A DNA stretch of 64,000 bases. Origin: JABDGM01 sp963738665. GTDB taxonomy: Bacteria; Planctomycetota; Planctomycetia; Pirellulales; Lacipirellulaceae. Where the stretch lies: NCBI GenBank assembly GCA_963738665.1, contig CAVTXL010000003.1, positions 1,054,001 to 1,118,000 on the forward strand. The letters run 5' to 3'. Below the pieces are notes generated by a model that ran no database searches, was not told where the DNA came from, and saw only the letters and a program-made list of their open reading frames with translations. Positions 8,796-18,023 of the stretch are shown piece after piece (positions within the stretch are counted from its first letter, which is position 1; each line of letters begins with the position of its first letter). A program made the position numbers and the translations under genes.

Positions 8796-10162
8796 ATGAA
8801 GGTCGACGTGGCCCGCGTGATCGACGACGGCAGCTGGACGAGCTACCAGAAGCTTCTGGTCGCCGGCACCGCGCTGGCAATCATTCTCGACGGCATCGAC
8901 AACCAACTGCTTGGCAACGCGATTCCATCCTTAATGGAAGAGTGGTCGCTGTCTCGCAGTGCCTTTTCGACGGCGCTGGCGATGAGCCCGTTGGGGATGA
9001 TGATCGGCGGCGCGCTGGGCGGCGTGCTCGGCGACCGCATTGGCCGGCGTACCGCGCTGCTCATCAGCGTGATTTCGTTTGCCGCGCTGACCGCCACGAT
9101 TGCGACTGCTGGAAGCGTGACGGCCCTGGGCGCGCTGCGCTTTCTCGCCGGAATCGGCCTGGGAGGCGCTATGCCCAACGCGGCGGCGCTGGCGTGCGAA
9201 TATGTGCCGCGGCGGCAGCGCCCCTTTGCCGTCACGCTCACCATCGTTTGTGTCCCGCTCGGCGGAATGCTGGCCGCATTCCTTTCGGCGCACGTGATTC
9301 CGCTGTTGGGGTGGCGGGCCCTGTTCTTGCTCGGGGGCATCATCCCCACCGCGATCGGCCTGGCCCTGCTCAAGCTGCTGCCCGAATCTCCGCGCTATCT
9401 GGCCGGCCGGCGCGAACGCTGGCCGGAACTTGTCGCGCTGCTTCGCAAGCTCGGTCACGAAGTTCCCGCCGACGCCACCTTCACCGAGGACGCCCCGTCG
9501 CATTCCATGGCATCGCAGCCGTCGATGCGCGAACTGTTCACGCCGGAGTTCCGCCGAGATACGCTCGGCCTGTTTGCCGCATTTTTCTTCTGCCTGCTGG
9601 TGAATTATATCGGCTTTTTGTTGCTTGTGTCTGCCCTGACCGGCGCTGGGTTTACGCAGCCGGCCGCGAGCGATGCCTTGGGCTGGTGGAATACGGGCGG
9701 CGTGGCTGGTGCGCTGTTGGGGGCGGCGTTTATCCAGCGGTTGGGCTCGAAAACCACCATGCTCGGGCTCTCGCTGTTCGCAATCACCAGTGCTTTTGTC
9801 CTGGCGGCAATGCCTCTCGATCCAGAGCGAAGCGCGCGGCTTGTAGTCATGTGCATCCTCTTAGGCGGGTCGCTGAACGCCGTGCAGACAACGATGTACG
9901 CGCTGGCGGCGCACGTATATCCGACACGCATCCGCGGCAGCGGCATTGGCGCCGCCGTTGCCGTCGGGCGAATTGGAAATGTGCTCGCGTCGTTCCTGGG
10001 CAACTTTGCTCTCGACGTGGGCGGCGCGCGGCCTATTTCCTGACGATCGGCATCGGCATGATCGCCGTGTTCTTCGCGCTGGCCGTGGTGCGCGGGCACA
10101 TTGATCGCGCGGTTCACCTGAGCCTGGCCGACGACATCCGCGCGGCCCAGGCAGCCGATTGA
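8796..10162 (+). CDS. Aromatic acid:H+ symporter, MFS (PcaK-like; frameshift near 10030)
   Basis: Twelve-helix major facilitator of the aromatic acid:H+ symporter (AAHS) type. Visible family features: an early DGIDNQLLG segment containing the membrane-embedded Asp of the DGxD motif, the loop 2-3 motif GDRIGRR, and LPESPRYLA in the central loop. After GNFALDVGGAR at about 10030 the frame breaks; restoring one base near the ggcgcgcgg run continues as AAYFLTIGIGMIAVFF, giving 455 residues and the final helix. It is the last gene of the aromatic operon, 23 bases after pobA. The likely substrates are 4-hydroxybenzoate and protocatechuate by context, but this is inference. Confidence 0.85.
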
Positions 10163-10256
10163 GGCTTACCCCGAAGTGTAGAGGCCCAAATCACTCTCGG
10201 CGGTCCACCGCGGCGCGTCCGCCAAAGTACGGGCATAGAATCTTGGCTGCAGTTGT

Positions 10257-10270
10257 AGTACGCATACGTA
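10257..10270 (+). promoter_or_regulatory. Dyad motif, copy 1 (possible operator)
   Basis: The 14 bases AGTACGCATACGTA are identical to those at 10666-10679. The core is an inverted repeat TACG-CATA-CGTA. It lies 95 bases after the transporter stop codon and 500 bases before the next gene. A shared binding site for one regulator is inferred from the repetition; no regulator family can be named from the motif alone. Confidence 0.45.
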
Positions 10271-10447
10271 ATATAGGGGCGGGGCACTCTCCCGATACGC
10301 GCTGCTTGGCCCGTCAAGCTCGAGGATCGAAAGCGCAAAACTATGCCGGGTCTGATTGAGTCCCAAGCGGAAGTTTTTTTCGTTTCGCCGGCGGCAAGAG
10401 AAATCAACGGGGCACCCGTCGCGATGTTCGCCTAGCGGTTCGGTCAG

Positions 10448-10467
10448 CGGCCGGTGCTACCCGGCCG
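10448..10467 (+). terminator. GC-rich hairpin, possible terminator
   Basis: Seven-base perfect stem CGGCCGG/CCGGCCG with a six-base loop. No U-tract follows, so it is at best an atypical terminator for the aromatic operon or a structured leader element of the next gene. Confidence 0.25.
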
Positions 10468-10665
10468 GTGAGAGAGATTGACTCGACGACAGTGGCTCAG
10501 GCCGCGCGATGAAACGGGACATTTCCCGTGTTCATGCCGCCCAGCAGTGCAATCCATCCGCGGAACATTGCCCCGAACGATGGGCGACTGGGCCCGGTTT
10601 TTCCGGACACATTCCAAGAAAACAACTTGACATTTGCGGACCAGCGGCGGATTATGATCGTTTAT

Positions 10666-10679
10666 AGTACGCATACGTA
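10666..10679 (+). promoter_or_regulatory. Dyad motif, copy 2 (possible operator near a promoter)
   Basis: Second copy of the motif seen at 10257. Here the palindrome is longer, GTACG-CATA-CGTAC (10667-10680). It lies just downstream of TTGACA (10627) and TATGAT (10653), where a repressor would block transcription of the exported-protein genes that start at 10773. The function is inferred from position. Confidence 0.45.
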
Positions 10680-10772
10680 CTAGTCCAATCAGGCGTGATT
10701 CTTTCTACCCATTCCGCATTCGCACGCGCAGCGCAAATAGCGGCGCGCAATTTCACGAAAGGAGAAGGCAGC

Positions 10773-11930
10773 ATGTCCCGGTTAGTTCCCAAGTCGTTTC
10801 TGCCCTTTGCGACACTGTTCGCGGCAGCGTTGATTCAATTCGTACCCTCGGCGTCCTGCCCAGGCCAAACCGCAACGCAGGGCCAGCCTACCGCCCAAGC
10901 GCCGGTGGCGGCCGACGCCACAAAGCCAAAGGGTCAGCGGATCGCCTATGCATCGCACAGTCTGATGTGGGACATGCCGCCCGTGTTGGCCGAATTGGCG
11001 AAAGCCTACGGTATCGAGGGTCATACGATTGTCGATCACCAGCGCATCGGCGTCTCGCGGGCCAGCCAGCATTGGGAGCTGCCCGACGCCCAGAACACTG
11101 CCAAGCGGGCGCTCCAATCGGGCAAGGTGGACGTGTTCGTCATGTCGCCGCTGGTTCATCCGGATGAAGCCATCACGAAATTTGTCAAGCTCGGGCTGGA
11201 GCACAATCCGGACATGAAGTTTGTCATCCAGATTTCCTGGCCCGGCTTGGGCTATACGGACAACGAGCAGTTCAATACCCAAGGTAGTCCCTTCGGCGGC
11301 GGCGGCCGAGGTGGCTTTGGAGGGGGCAGAGGTCGCGGTGCACAACCCGGCGCGGCACAAGCGGGCGCGGCAGACTCTTCCGCAGCTCCGGCGGCTGGCG
11401 CCCAGGCTGACGCGGCTCAGCCGGCCGCAGGCGGTCGCCGCGGCGGCCGGCGCGGCGGCTTTGGAGGTGGCTTCGGCGGCGGCGGCATGTTCCAAACGCC
11501 GGCGGATAATAAAACGCCCGAAGAGCTCGCCAAAATCGATGCGACGGACATCAAGAACGCGGAAGAACAGATCAAGACGATCAATGAGGAGTTGGGCAAA
11601 GGCCGAACCGTGGCTTTCCTGGTGCCGACCGCTCAGGCGCACAACGCCCTGCGGACCTTGATCTACAAAAAGGAAATGCCCGGCATGACGGATCAGCAGC
11701 AGGTGTTCCGCGACCCGATTGGGCACCCCACGCCGCCGGTGGTCGCGCTGAATGCGTACCTGCACTTCGCCGTGCTGTATCAGCGGAGCCCGATCGGACT
11801 GCCAACGCCCAACATCTTGAAGGAATACAACCCTGAACTGGCTGACGTGATGAGCAAGAAGCTGCAAGAGCTAGCCTGGGACCTGGTGACGCACTACCCG
11901 CCCAGCGGAGTCACCGCCGCGGCCAACTAG
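10773..11930 (+). CDS. Exported SGNH-like protein with Gly/Arg-rich insert
   Basis: A 385-residue protein with an N-terminal signal peptide (hydrophobic PFATLFAAALIQFV). ATG 10773 is supported by AAAGGAGAA 8-10 bases upstream. The first domain contains ASHSLMWDMPPVLAELAKAY, then VDVFVMSPLVHPDEAI and, near the end, QRSPIGLP; this resembles planctomycete SGNH-hydrolase-like proteins in which SHS replaces GDS. Between the two halves is a low-complexity segment of about 65 residues rich in GGRGG and FGGG (11294-11490), then a charged helix (EELAKIDATDIKNAEEQI). No catalytic triad can be assigned with certainty. The exact function is unknown; it precedes an exported esterase and may share its promoter. 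Confidence 0.7.
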   Translation: MSRLVPKSFLPFATLFAAALIQFVPSASCPGQTATQGQPTAQAPVAADATKPKGQRIAYASHSLMWDMPPVLAELAKAYGIEGHTIVDHQRIGVSRASQHWELPDAQNTAKRALQSGKVDVFVMSPLVHPDEAITKFVKLGLEHNPDMKFVIQISWPGLGYTDNEQFNTQGSPFGGGGRGGFGGGRGRGAQPGAAQAGAADSSAAPAAGAQADAAQPAAGGRRGGRRGGFGGGFGGGGMFQTPADNKTPEELAKIDATDIKNAEEQIKTINEELGKGRTVAFLVPTAQAHNALRTLIYKKEMPGMTDQQQVFRDPIGHPTPPVVALNAYLHFAVLYQRSPIGLPTPNILKEYNPELADVMSKKLQELAWDLVTHYPPSGVTAAAN

Positions 11931-12021
11931 CACCGCATGTATTTCGACTGATCGCGGGACGGGCTCGCCCGTCCCGCGCTCGTGCGGACGAATCGAAATA
12001 ATGGCACGTAGGAGAACTGAA

Positions 12022-13066
12022 ATGAAGATTTCACACATTGCGAAATCGACACTCGTCCTGGTATTGGTAGGGTGCCTTGAATTTGCCCCGCAACCGGCTC
12101 GATCGGCAGTGCAGAGCGAAGTCGGCGCCGCGCCCGGCAACCCGACACCACGACAAGCCAAACAGAGGCTGCGGCTAATCAGCCAGGGGCTGCGGCCACT
12201 CCAGCTGGCGCTGCGTCGAGTCAAACAGACGCTGCTCCCGGTCAACGCGGTCCTTTGCGCGGCGGGCGAGGCCGACGAGGCGGACGCGGCTTCGCGGCTT
12301 ATCCGCGCGTGCAGAACCGGACGTACCAGTTCACCGATACTGACGAGGCGCTTCCGTACGCAGTGTTCGTTTCCTCGAAGGTCACCAAGGAAAAGAAGGC
12401 TCCGCTGATCATCGCCCTGCACGGTCTGGGCGGCAGCCCGGCTTCGATCCTTCGGGGCAACGCGTTGGATTTGGCCGAAGAGGGGGGTTACATCCTGGTC
12501 GGCCCGATGGGTTACAACTCCGGCGGCTGGTACGGCATCCCGGCCAGGGGCGGCGGACGACGTGGCGCCCGCGGCGCTTCCCGCGCGCGGTGGCGGGGCT
12601 CCGGCTGCCGGCGGCTCGGCCGAGACCGACGAAGCAAAGGTTCGCGAGCTTAGCGAGAAAGACGTGTTGAACGTGCTCGCGATGATCCGCAAGGAATTCA
12701 ACGTCGATGACCAGCGCCACGTACTTGATGGGCCACTCCATGGGCGGCGCCGGCACATTCTATCTCGGGGTCAAACACGCCAAGGATTGGGCCGCCATCG
12801 CCGCCGTCGCGCCGGCCGCGTTCGGGCTTCAGCCCGATATGCTGTCCAGCATCACGGACATGCCCGTGATTATCATCCAGGGCGACGCAGATACTGCGGT
12901 TCCAGTCGCAAACACGCGCCGCTGGGTCGATAAGGTGAAAGAGCTCAACATGACATACGAGTACAAAGAAATCCCCGGAGGCGATCACGGCAGCGTGATC
13001 GCCACGGGCATGCCCGACATCTTCAAGTTCTTCGCCGAACACACCAAGCCGGTGGCGACGCAGTGA
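12022..13066 (+). CDS. Exported alpha/beta-hydrolase esterase (three frameshifts)
   Basis: Repaired length is 347 residues. The N-terminus MKISHIAKSTLVLVLVGC is a signal peptide with a possible lipobox (LVGC). After it comes an Ala/Thr/Gln linker with an RGGRGRRGGRG patch (about 12250-12290). The catalytic domain shows ALHGLGGSPASI (oxyanion region), GHSMGGAGTF with the nucleophile Ser, GDADTAVP with Asp and GGDHGSV with His: a PHB-depolymerase/feruloyl-esterase-like hydrolase. The frame breaks near 12141-12147 (one base lost), 12560-12580 (one extra) and 12715 (one extra C; removing it gives DDQRTYLMGHSMGG). A second Arg/Gly-rich patch lies at 12545-12600. It is not a clean open frame, but the complete triad argues for a real gene with sequence errors. 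Confidence 0.75.
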
Positions 13067-13399
13067 GGCAAGTGCGGATGGCGCCCCTTTTGAATAGGTC
13101 AACCGGTCCCTGATCGTCGCTACGAATAGGGAGTTCGGTGGCTGGCGCGGAGCAGGGCGACGTCCCGGCAGAATGACGCCTTCGGCCGCCGGCATGCGGC
13201 CGCCGCTCCATTTGCCACTCAGATTGTACGGCCTGCAGGGCATTCGGTGTCGAGCCGGGCCGAGACGGAGATTTTCCAGGCCTCTTTGCCGGAACGCCGC
13301 CGGCCGGCGGTCGCATTTCCGCCCAAATCGGGTTAAGATATCGGCAATCCGCGGCGGTTGTGCCGGCTACTTGTAATCTGCGACAACGGAGACCCTGTC
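13067..13399 (+). other. Non-coding spacer of about 330 bases
   Basis: No gene recognised. The stretch contains a hairpin at 13183-13202 and a 14-base perfect palindrome, CCGCCGGCCGGCGG, at 13297-13310. It presumably separates the esterase from the Tat-exported oxidoreductase and may hold the promoter of the latter. Confidence 0.5.
13183..13202 (+). terminator. GC-rich hairpin, possible terminator
   Basis: Perfect seven-base stem CGGCCGC/GCGGCCG with a six-base loop, about 115 bases after the esterase stop. There is no U-tract, so termination function is uncertain. Confidence 0.3.
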
Positions 13400-14523
13400 A
13401 TGACGCTTGAACGCTTACCGATCTCTCGACGTTCTTTTCTCGCCGGCACGGCGGCCGCGGCCGCGACGTTGCGCACGGCTGGAGCCAAGCCCAGCCGCAG
13501 GAAGGGCAGGAAGGCAAGACGGTCGGCTTCGCGCTGGTGGGCATTGGCTCGCTGTCGATGGGCCAGTTGCTGCCCGCGTTCCGCGACTGCAAAATTGCCA
13601 AGCCGGTGGCCCTGGTGAGCGGCCACCCCGACAAGGCCAATCAGCAGGCCAATCGCTACGGCATCAATCCCAAAAACATTTATAACTACGAGAATTTCGA
13701 CACGATCAAAGACAACCCCCAGGTAGACGTGATCTACGTCGTGCTGCCCAACGGCATGCACGCCGAGTACACGATCCGGGCGGCCAAGGCGGGCAAACAC
13801 GTGTTGTGTGAAAAGCCGATGGCCAACACCGTGGCAGAGTGCCAGTCGATGATCGACGCCTGCCAGGCCGCCCAGCGCAAGTTGATGATCGCTTACCGGC
13901 TGCGATACGAGCCGCTGACACGCAAAGCGATCGAGCTCGCCCGTTCCCCTGAGGCCGTCGGCACGATCAAGCAAATCTCGGCCGAGGCCGGCTTTAGTAT
14001 CGGCGACCCCACGCAGTGGCGCCTCAATCGCAAGCTGGCCGGCGGCGGCTCGATGATGGACATTGGCATCTATGCGCTGCAGGCGGCACGCTACATGTCG
14101 GGGCAGGAGCCGAGCGAAATCTGGGCCACTAGCTATTCCACGCCCGACGACGTTCGCTTCAAGGAAGTCGAGGAGACGATCTCGTTCCAAATGCGATTTG
14201 ATTCGGGAATCTTGGCCTCGTGTCTTGGGACCTATGGCTTCGGCTGCAATCGTTTTCGCGTCTACGGCACGCGCGGCCAGATCGAAATGGAGCCGTTTCT
14301 CAATTACACGGGCGATCATCTGTTTCAAACGCGCGGACGCCAGCGGCAGGAGCTGCCGATCGAGCCGGCCAACCATTTCGCCAGCGAAATGGACCATTTC
14401 GCCCACTGCGTGCTGAGCGACGAGCAGCCCATGACGCCCGGCGAAGAGGGCCTCCGCGACATCACCTACATGATGGCGGCCTACGAATCGGCCCGCACTG
14501 GTAAGGTGATTAAGCTCACGTAA
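13400..14523 (+). CDS. Tat-exported Gfo/Idh/MocA-family oxidoreductase (frameshift near 13475)
   Basis: NAD(P)-dependent oxidoreductase similar to glucose-fructose oxidoreductase, 374 residues after repair. The start gives MTLERLPISRRSFLAGTAAA, a twin-arginine signal. One base is missing near 13475; repair continues as HGWSQAQPQEGQEGKTVGF and then the Rossmann motif ALVGIGSLSMGQLLPAF. The family motif CEKPMAN is present (catalytic Lys), as are YRLRYEPLTRKAIEL and GGGSMMDIGIYALQAARYM in the C-terminal domain. Tat export of a folded, cofactor-loaded enzyme is known for Zymomonas GFOR. The substrate is unknown, probably a sugar. The gene stops 12 bases before the end of the convergent nitrate operon. 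Confidence 0.85.
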
Positions 14524-14535
14524 GCATTTGACGCG

Positions 14536-16169
14536 CTAGTACACGTCGCGGACGTAGCGCCGATCGTTCTTCAACTTGTACACGTAGGCGGCCGCTTCGT
14601 CGGCGTTGCGGCCGCCGTGCGTGGCAATGACCTCGTGCAGAGCTTTGTCGACATCGGCCGCCATCCGCTTGGCGTCGCCGCAAACGAAGAAGTAGGCGCC
14701 TTCTTCCAGCCATTGGAACAACTCGGCGCCGTGCTGGCGCATGCGGTCTTGCACGTAGATCTTGTGCGCCTGGTCGCGGCTGAAGGCCGTCTCGAGCCGC
14801 GTCAAAAAACCGCGGGCGTGCATGGCTTTCAGCTCGTCTTCGTAAAGAAAGTCGCTGGCGGCGAACTGGTCGCCGAAGAAGAGCCAGTTCTTGCCCGTCG
14901 CGCCCGTTGCTTGTCGCTCTTCGAGAAAAGCACGGAACGGTGCGACGCCCGTGCCAGGCCCGACCATAATCATCGGCGCCGCCGGATTGGCCGGCACGGT
15001 AAACGCGCCGGCCGCATGAATGAAGACGCCCACCGCGTCGCCCAAGCGGACGCGATCGGCGAACATCGTCGAGGCCACGCCCAGCCGCTGCCGGCCGTTG
15101 ACTTCGTAGGCAACGCGGCCGACCGTGAGGTGCACTTTTTCCGGATGCGCCTTCTGCGAGCTGGCGATCGAGTAAAGACGCGGCGCAAGCGGCGGCAGGC
15201 ATGCGACCAGCTCGGCTTCGGTCACCGCGGCCGACGGCGCCAGCTGCAGTGCGTCGAGCACGTCCAAACTGTCGTTTCCGTCGCCGAGCGCCGCTCGAAC
15301 GGCGGCCCGCTCCGAGTCGACCGTTGCCTTCCGCGCTAACAGTTCGAGCAACTCGTCGGGCGCTGAGCGGAGGCAGTATTGCCGCCGCAGGGCGTCGCGG
15401 ATCGTGAGTTCCTCACCGCCCTGGGTCGACATCGGCTTGTCTGGATTCAGTCGGGCGGCGGCTAGAATCGCATCCACCAGTTCGGCCGCATTCGTCGGAT
15501 AGACGCCCAGCGCGTCGCCCACGCGGTACTTGATTCCGCTGCCGGCAAGGTCAAGCTCGACGTGCGACGTGTGCTTCGCCGAGCAGGGCTTGTTCAAATT
15601 GCGGATGGATTTCAGCGTCGCCCAGAATGGATTGTTGCGGTGGTAGGGCGAGTCAGTCGCCGCGCGTCCGCCGGAGGCCTGGCCGTTCGTTGAAACGGCG
15701 CCTGCGCCGTTGGTCGCCAGGGCGGCGCCGTTGCTGCCGTGTTCCTTCAGCAACTGCTTGATGGCCTTGGCCGTGTTCTTGCCGCCGGGCGAACAGAGCG
15801 CGAGATTTTTCTCAGTACCGACTGCGATCGCTTCCGAATACGTTTTGCAAACGTAGCCGCAAGCGCCGCAATCGAGCTGTGCCATCGCGGCCATCAACCG
15901 CCGCTCAATGGGCTTGCCGTCCGCAAGCTTCAGCCGCTCGACGATGGTCAAGTTTGGGTCGTGCCAGGGAAAATTCTCGTCCGCTTCCTGTAGGACAGCA
16001 GTCGGCGCAACAGAAGGCGGCGCAGCGCTGCCGATGATAGCGCGACCGCGGCCACGGGCCTCGTCTGACCGCTGGCCTGCAAGCCGAGCCAACCGGCCAA
16101 AAAGCCGTTGAGCCAGGCCCGCTGCTCGGGCGAGAAAGGCGCTGTTTCTGGAATCAAGGAAACGGTCAT
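14536..16169 (-). CDS. CysJ-like flavoprotein with N-terminal Fe-S domain (frameshift near 16025)
   Basis: Repaired length 544 residues. The N-terminus MTVSLIPETAPFSPEQRAWL is followed, after a one-base repair near 16025, by SSAAPPSVAPTAVLQEADEN. Next comes a four-Cys segment, DCGACGYVCKTY plus ALCSPGG, resembling the PF04060 Fe-S domain. The C-terminal half is a sulfite-reductase-type FAD/NAD(P)H reductase: RLYSIASS binds FAD, GPGTGVAPFRAFLEER and FFVCGDAKRMAADVDKAL bind NAD(P)H, and the protein ends in RYVRDVY like CysJ. A flavodoxin domain is missing, so the Fe-S domain may replace it. Lying last in the nitrate operon, 15 bases after nirA, it probably passes electrons from NAD(P)H to nitrite reductase. 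This role is inferred. Confidence 0.83.
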
Positions 16170-16184
16170 GGCAAACCGACTCGG

Positions 16185-18015
16185 TCACGACGTGGCGGCC
16201 GCCGCCAGGGGCGAAAACATCTGTCGCAGCTCTTCAAGCGCGTGGCGATTTGTAAAGGCGGCGAAGCTTTCGGCGCTCGAACCTCGCCGCTCCAGGTAGA
16301 CTTCCAGCAGGCGGGCCACCAGCGGCGGAATGTCATCGGCAGCGGCGGCCGGAAATAGCTCGCGGCCGATTCTTCGCCGCTCGCCATACCCGCCGCCGAC
16401 GAAGATCTGATACCCCTCACACACTTCGTCACCAACTTCGACGCTCGCCGCCAACAGCCCGATGTCGCCGATGTAGTGCTGCGCAAGAGTGGCTGCAGCC
16501 GGTGAGATGAATGTTGATCGGCTGGTCGAGTTCCAAACGCTCATCGACATAGTCGGCGATGGCCAGCGCATGACGCTTGGTGTCGGCGGCCGCATATTTG
16601 CAGCCGGCATTGCCCGTGCAGGCGATGAGCCCAGCCCGCGGGCTGCTGGCCCGCCAGTCGAGCCCCATCGTCTCGAGCCGGGCCTGGGCTTCGGCCACTC
16701 GATCGTCGGGCACGTTGGCGATGAGCAAGTTTTGCCACGGCGTGAGGCGAATGTCGCCGTCGCCGCACGCGTCGGCCAGGTCCGCCAGCGCCCGCAACTG
16801 TTCCGATTGAAGCCGGCCGACAGGCAGCACGACGCCGATGTAGTTGAGGCCCGGCTGTTTCTGCGCGTGGATGCCCACGTGGGCTTGGCGGTCGTCGGCC
16901 CGCCGCGGTTCGACGTCTTCAACGGCAACTCGCCGCAGCGGCCGGCCGAGTTCTCTTTCCGTTTCAGTTAGAAACTTGTCGAAGCCCCAGTCGTCGAGCA
17001 CGTATTTCAGCCGCGCCTTTTTGCGGTCGGTGCGATCGCCGCTGGCGATAAAAACGCGGACGATCGCGGCGGCCAGCTCGACACATTCCGCAGGCTTGGC
17101 AACAACGCCCGTGTCGCGGGCGAAGTCGCGATGTCCCGTGATGCCGCCCAGCGCCAGCTGGAATAGCACCTCGCCTGCTTCGCCGTGAGGGCTGGCCTTC
17201 GTCAGCCGCACGGCGTGGAAGCCGATGTCGTTCGTGTCGTCGAGCGAGCTGATCGCGCCGCCGCCGTCGAATGCGATGTTGAACTTGCGCGGCAGACCGT
17301 ACATCTCGCGGTGGTTGAGGATGTAGAAGTGCATGTCGCGGGCCAGCGGCAGCGTCTCGATGAGTTCCGTCGCGTCGAGGCCGCTGAGCGGACTGGCCGT
17401 AACGTTGCGAATGTTGTCCGCCCCCGCGCCCAAATTGATGATTCCCAGGTCGCGTAGGCCCATGATTACCCGCACCGCGTCGCGAGCGGCGATCTCGCGG
17501 AGCTGCAAGTTGGCCCTCGTCGTCACGTCGGCAAAGCCGCCTGCCAGGTCGTCTGCCATGCGGGCCAGCCCCCGCAGTTGCCAGGAACGCACCGCCCCGC
17601 CGGAAAACCGCAGCCGGCACATGTAGGCGTCCTGCGCCGGGGCCACGTAGAACAGTCCCTGGTACTTTTGCAGCAACACATCGGTGCCCTTGGGAAACTC
17701 GCCGCGCTCGGCCAAGCCGCGGATTTCATCCCAGCGATCGAGCGGGTTCTTGGCACGCTTGGCTTCTTCCTCCGGACACAGCTTCCCGCCGGCGGCGATC
17801 TGTCGCTCCTGTGCCTCCCACTGCAATCGATCGGGTCCGCTCGGACCGGCCTTGGCTGCTGCGGCCGGCCCCAGCGTAATGGTCGAACCGCTTCCGCCTC
17901 CGGCGGAGCCGGATAAGACCGGCAACCCTTGCACCTTGCGGGCCACATCGGCGCCCAGCGCGAAGCCCTGCAAGTAGTTTTGCTGCTGGGCGGTAAACGA
18001 GGTTGAGGCGTTCAT
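16185..18015 (-). CDS. nirA: Assimilatory nitrite reductase, NirA family (frameshift near 16485)
   Basis: Sirohaem/[4Fe-4S] enzyme that reduces nitrite to ammonium with six electrons. Repaired length is 610 residues. The four cluster/sirohaem cysteines are Cys466 and Cys472 (CTGNAGC) and Cys507 and Cys511 (GCSHSC). The next residues should read AQHYIGDIGLL; a GC unit is missing from a GCGC run at about 16485, which breaks the frame. Two ferredoxin-like half domains flank the core. The segments YMCRLRFSGGAVRSWQLRG and NIRNVTASPLSG are typical of NirA. A sulfite reductase is the main alternative, but the nitrate genes beside it favour nitrite. ATG 18015 lies 8 bases after the nasA stop. Confidence 0.9.
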
Positions 18016-18023
18016 AGCAAACC

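Larger units (their letters stand above)
10163..10772 (+). other. Non-coding spacer of about 610 bases
   Basis: No convincing gene lies here. The stretch holds two copies of a dyad motif (10257-10270 and 10666-10679), a GC hairpin (10448-10467), and possible promoter elements just before the second copy (TTGACA at 10627-10632 and TATGAT at 10653-10658). The spacing of 20 bases between these boxes is long, so the promoter is tentative. The base composition is lower in GC than the flanking genes. Confidence 0.6.

Noticed and set aside
10782..11867. A 361-codon minus-strand open frame
   Set aside because: Lies opposite an exported-protein gene with signal peptide and ribosome site; composition typical of an antisense frame.
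12022..13066. Esterase as a decayed pseudogene
   Set aside because: The full Ser-Asp-His triad survives, and each break is a one-base change that restores normal family sequence.
13297..13310. A 14-base perfect palindrome, CCGCCGGCCGGCGG
   Set aside because: In this GC-rich sequence such palindromes arise by chance; no repeat copy and no regulatory context was found.
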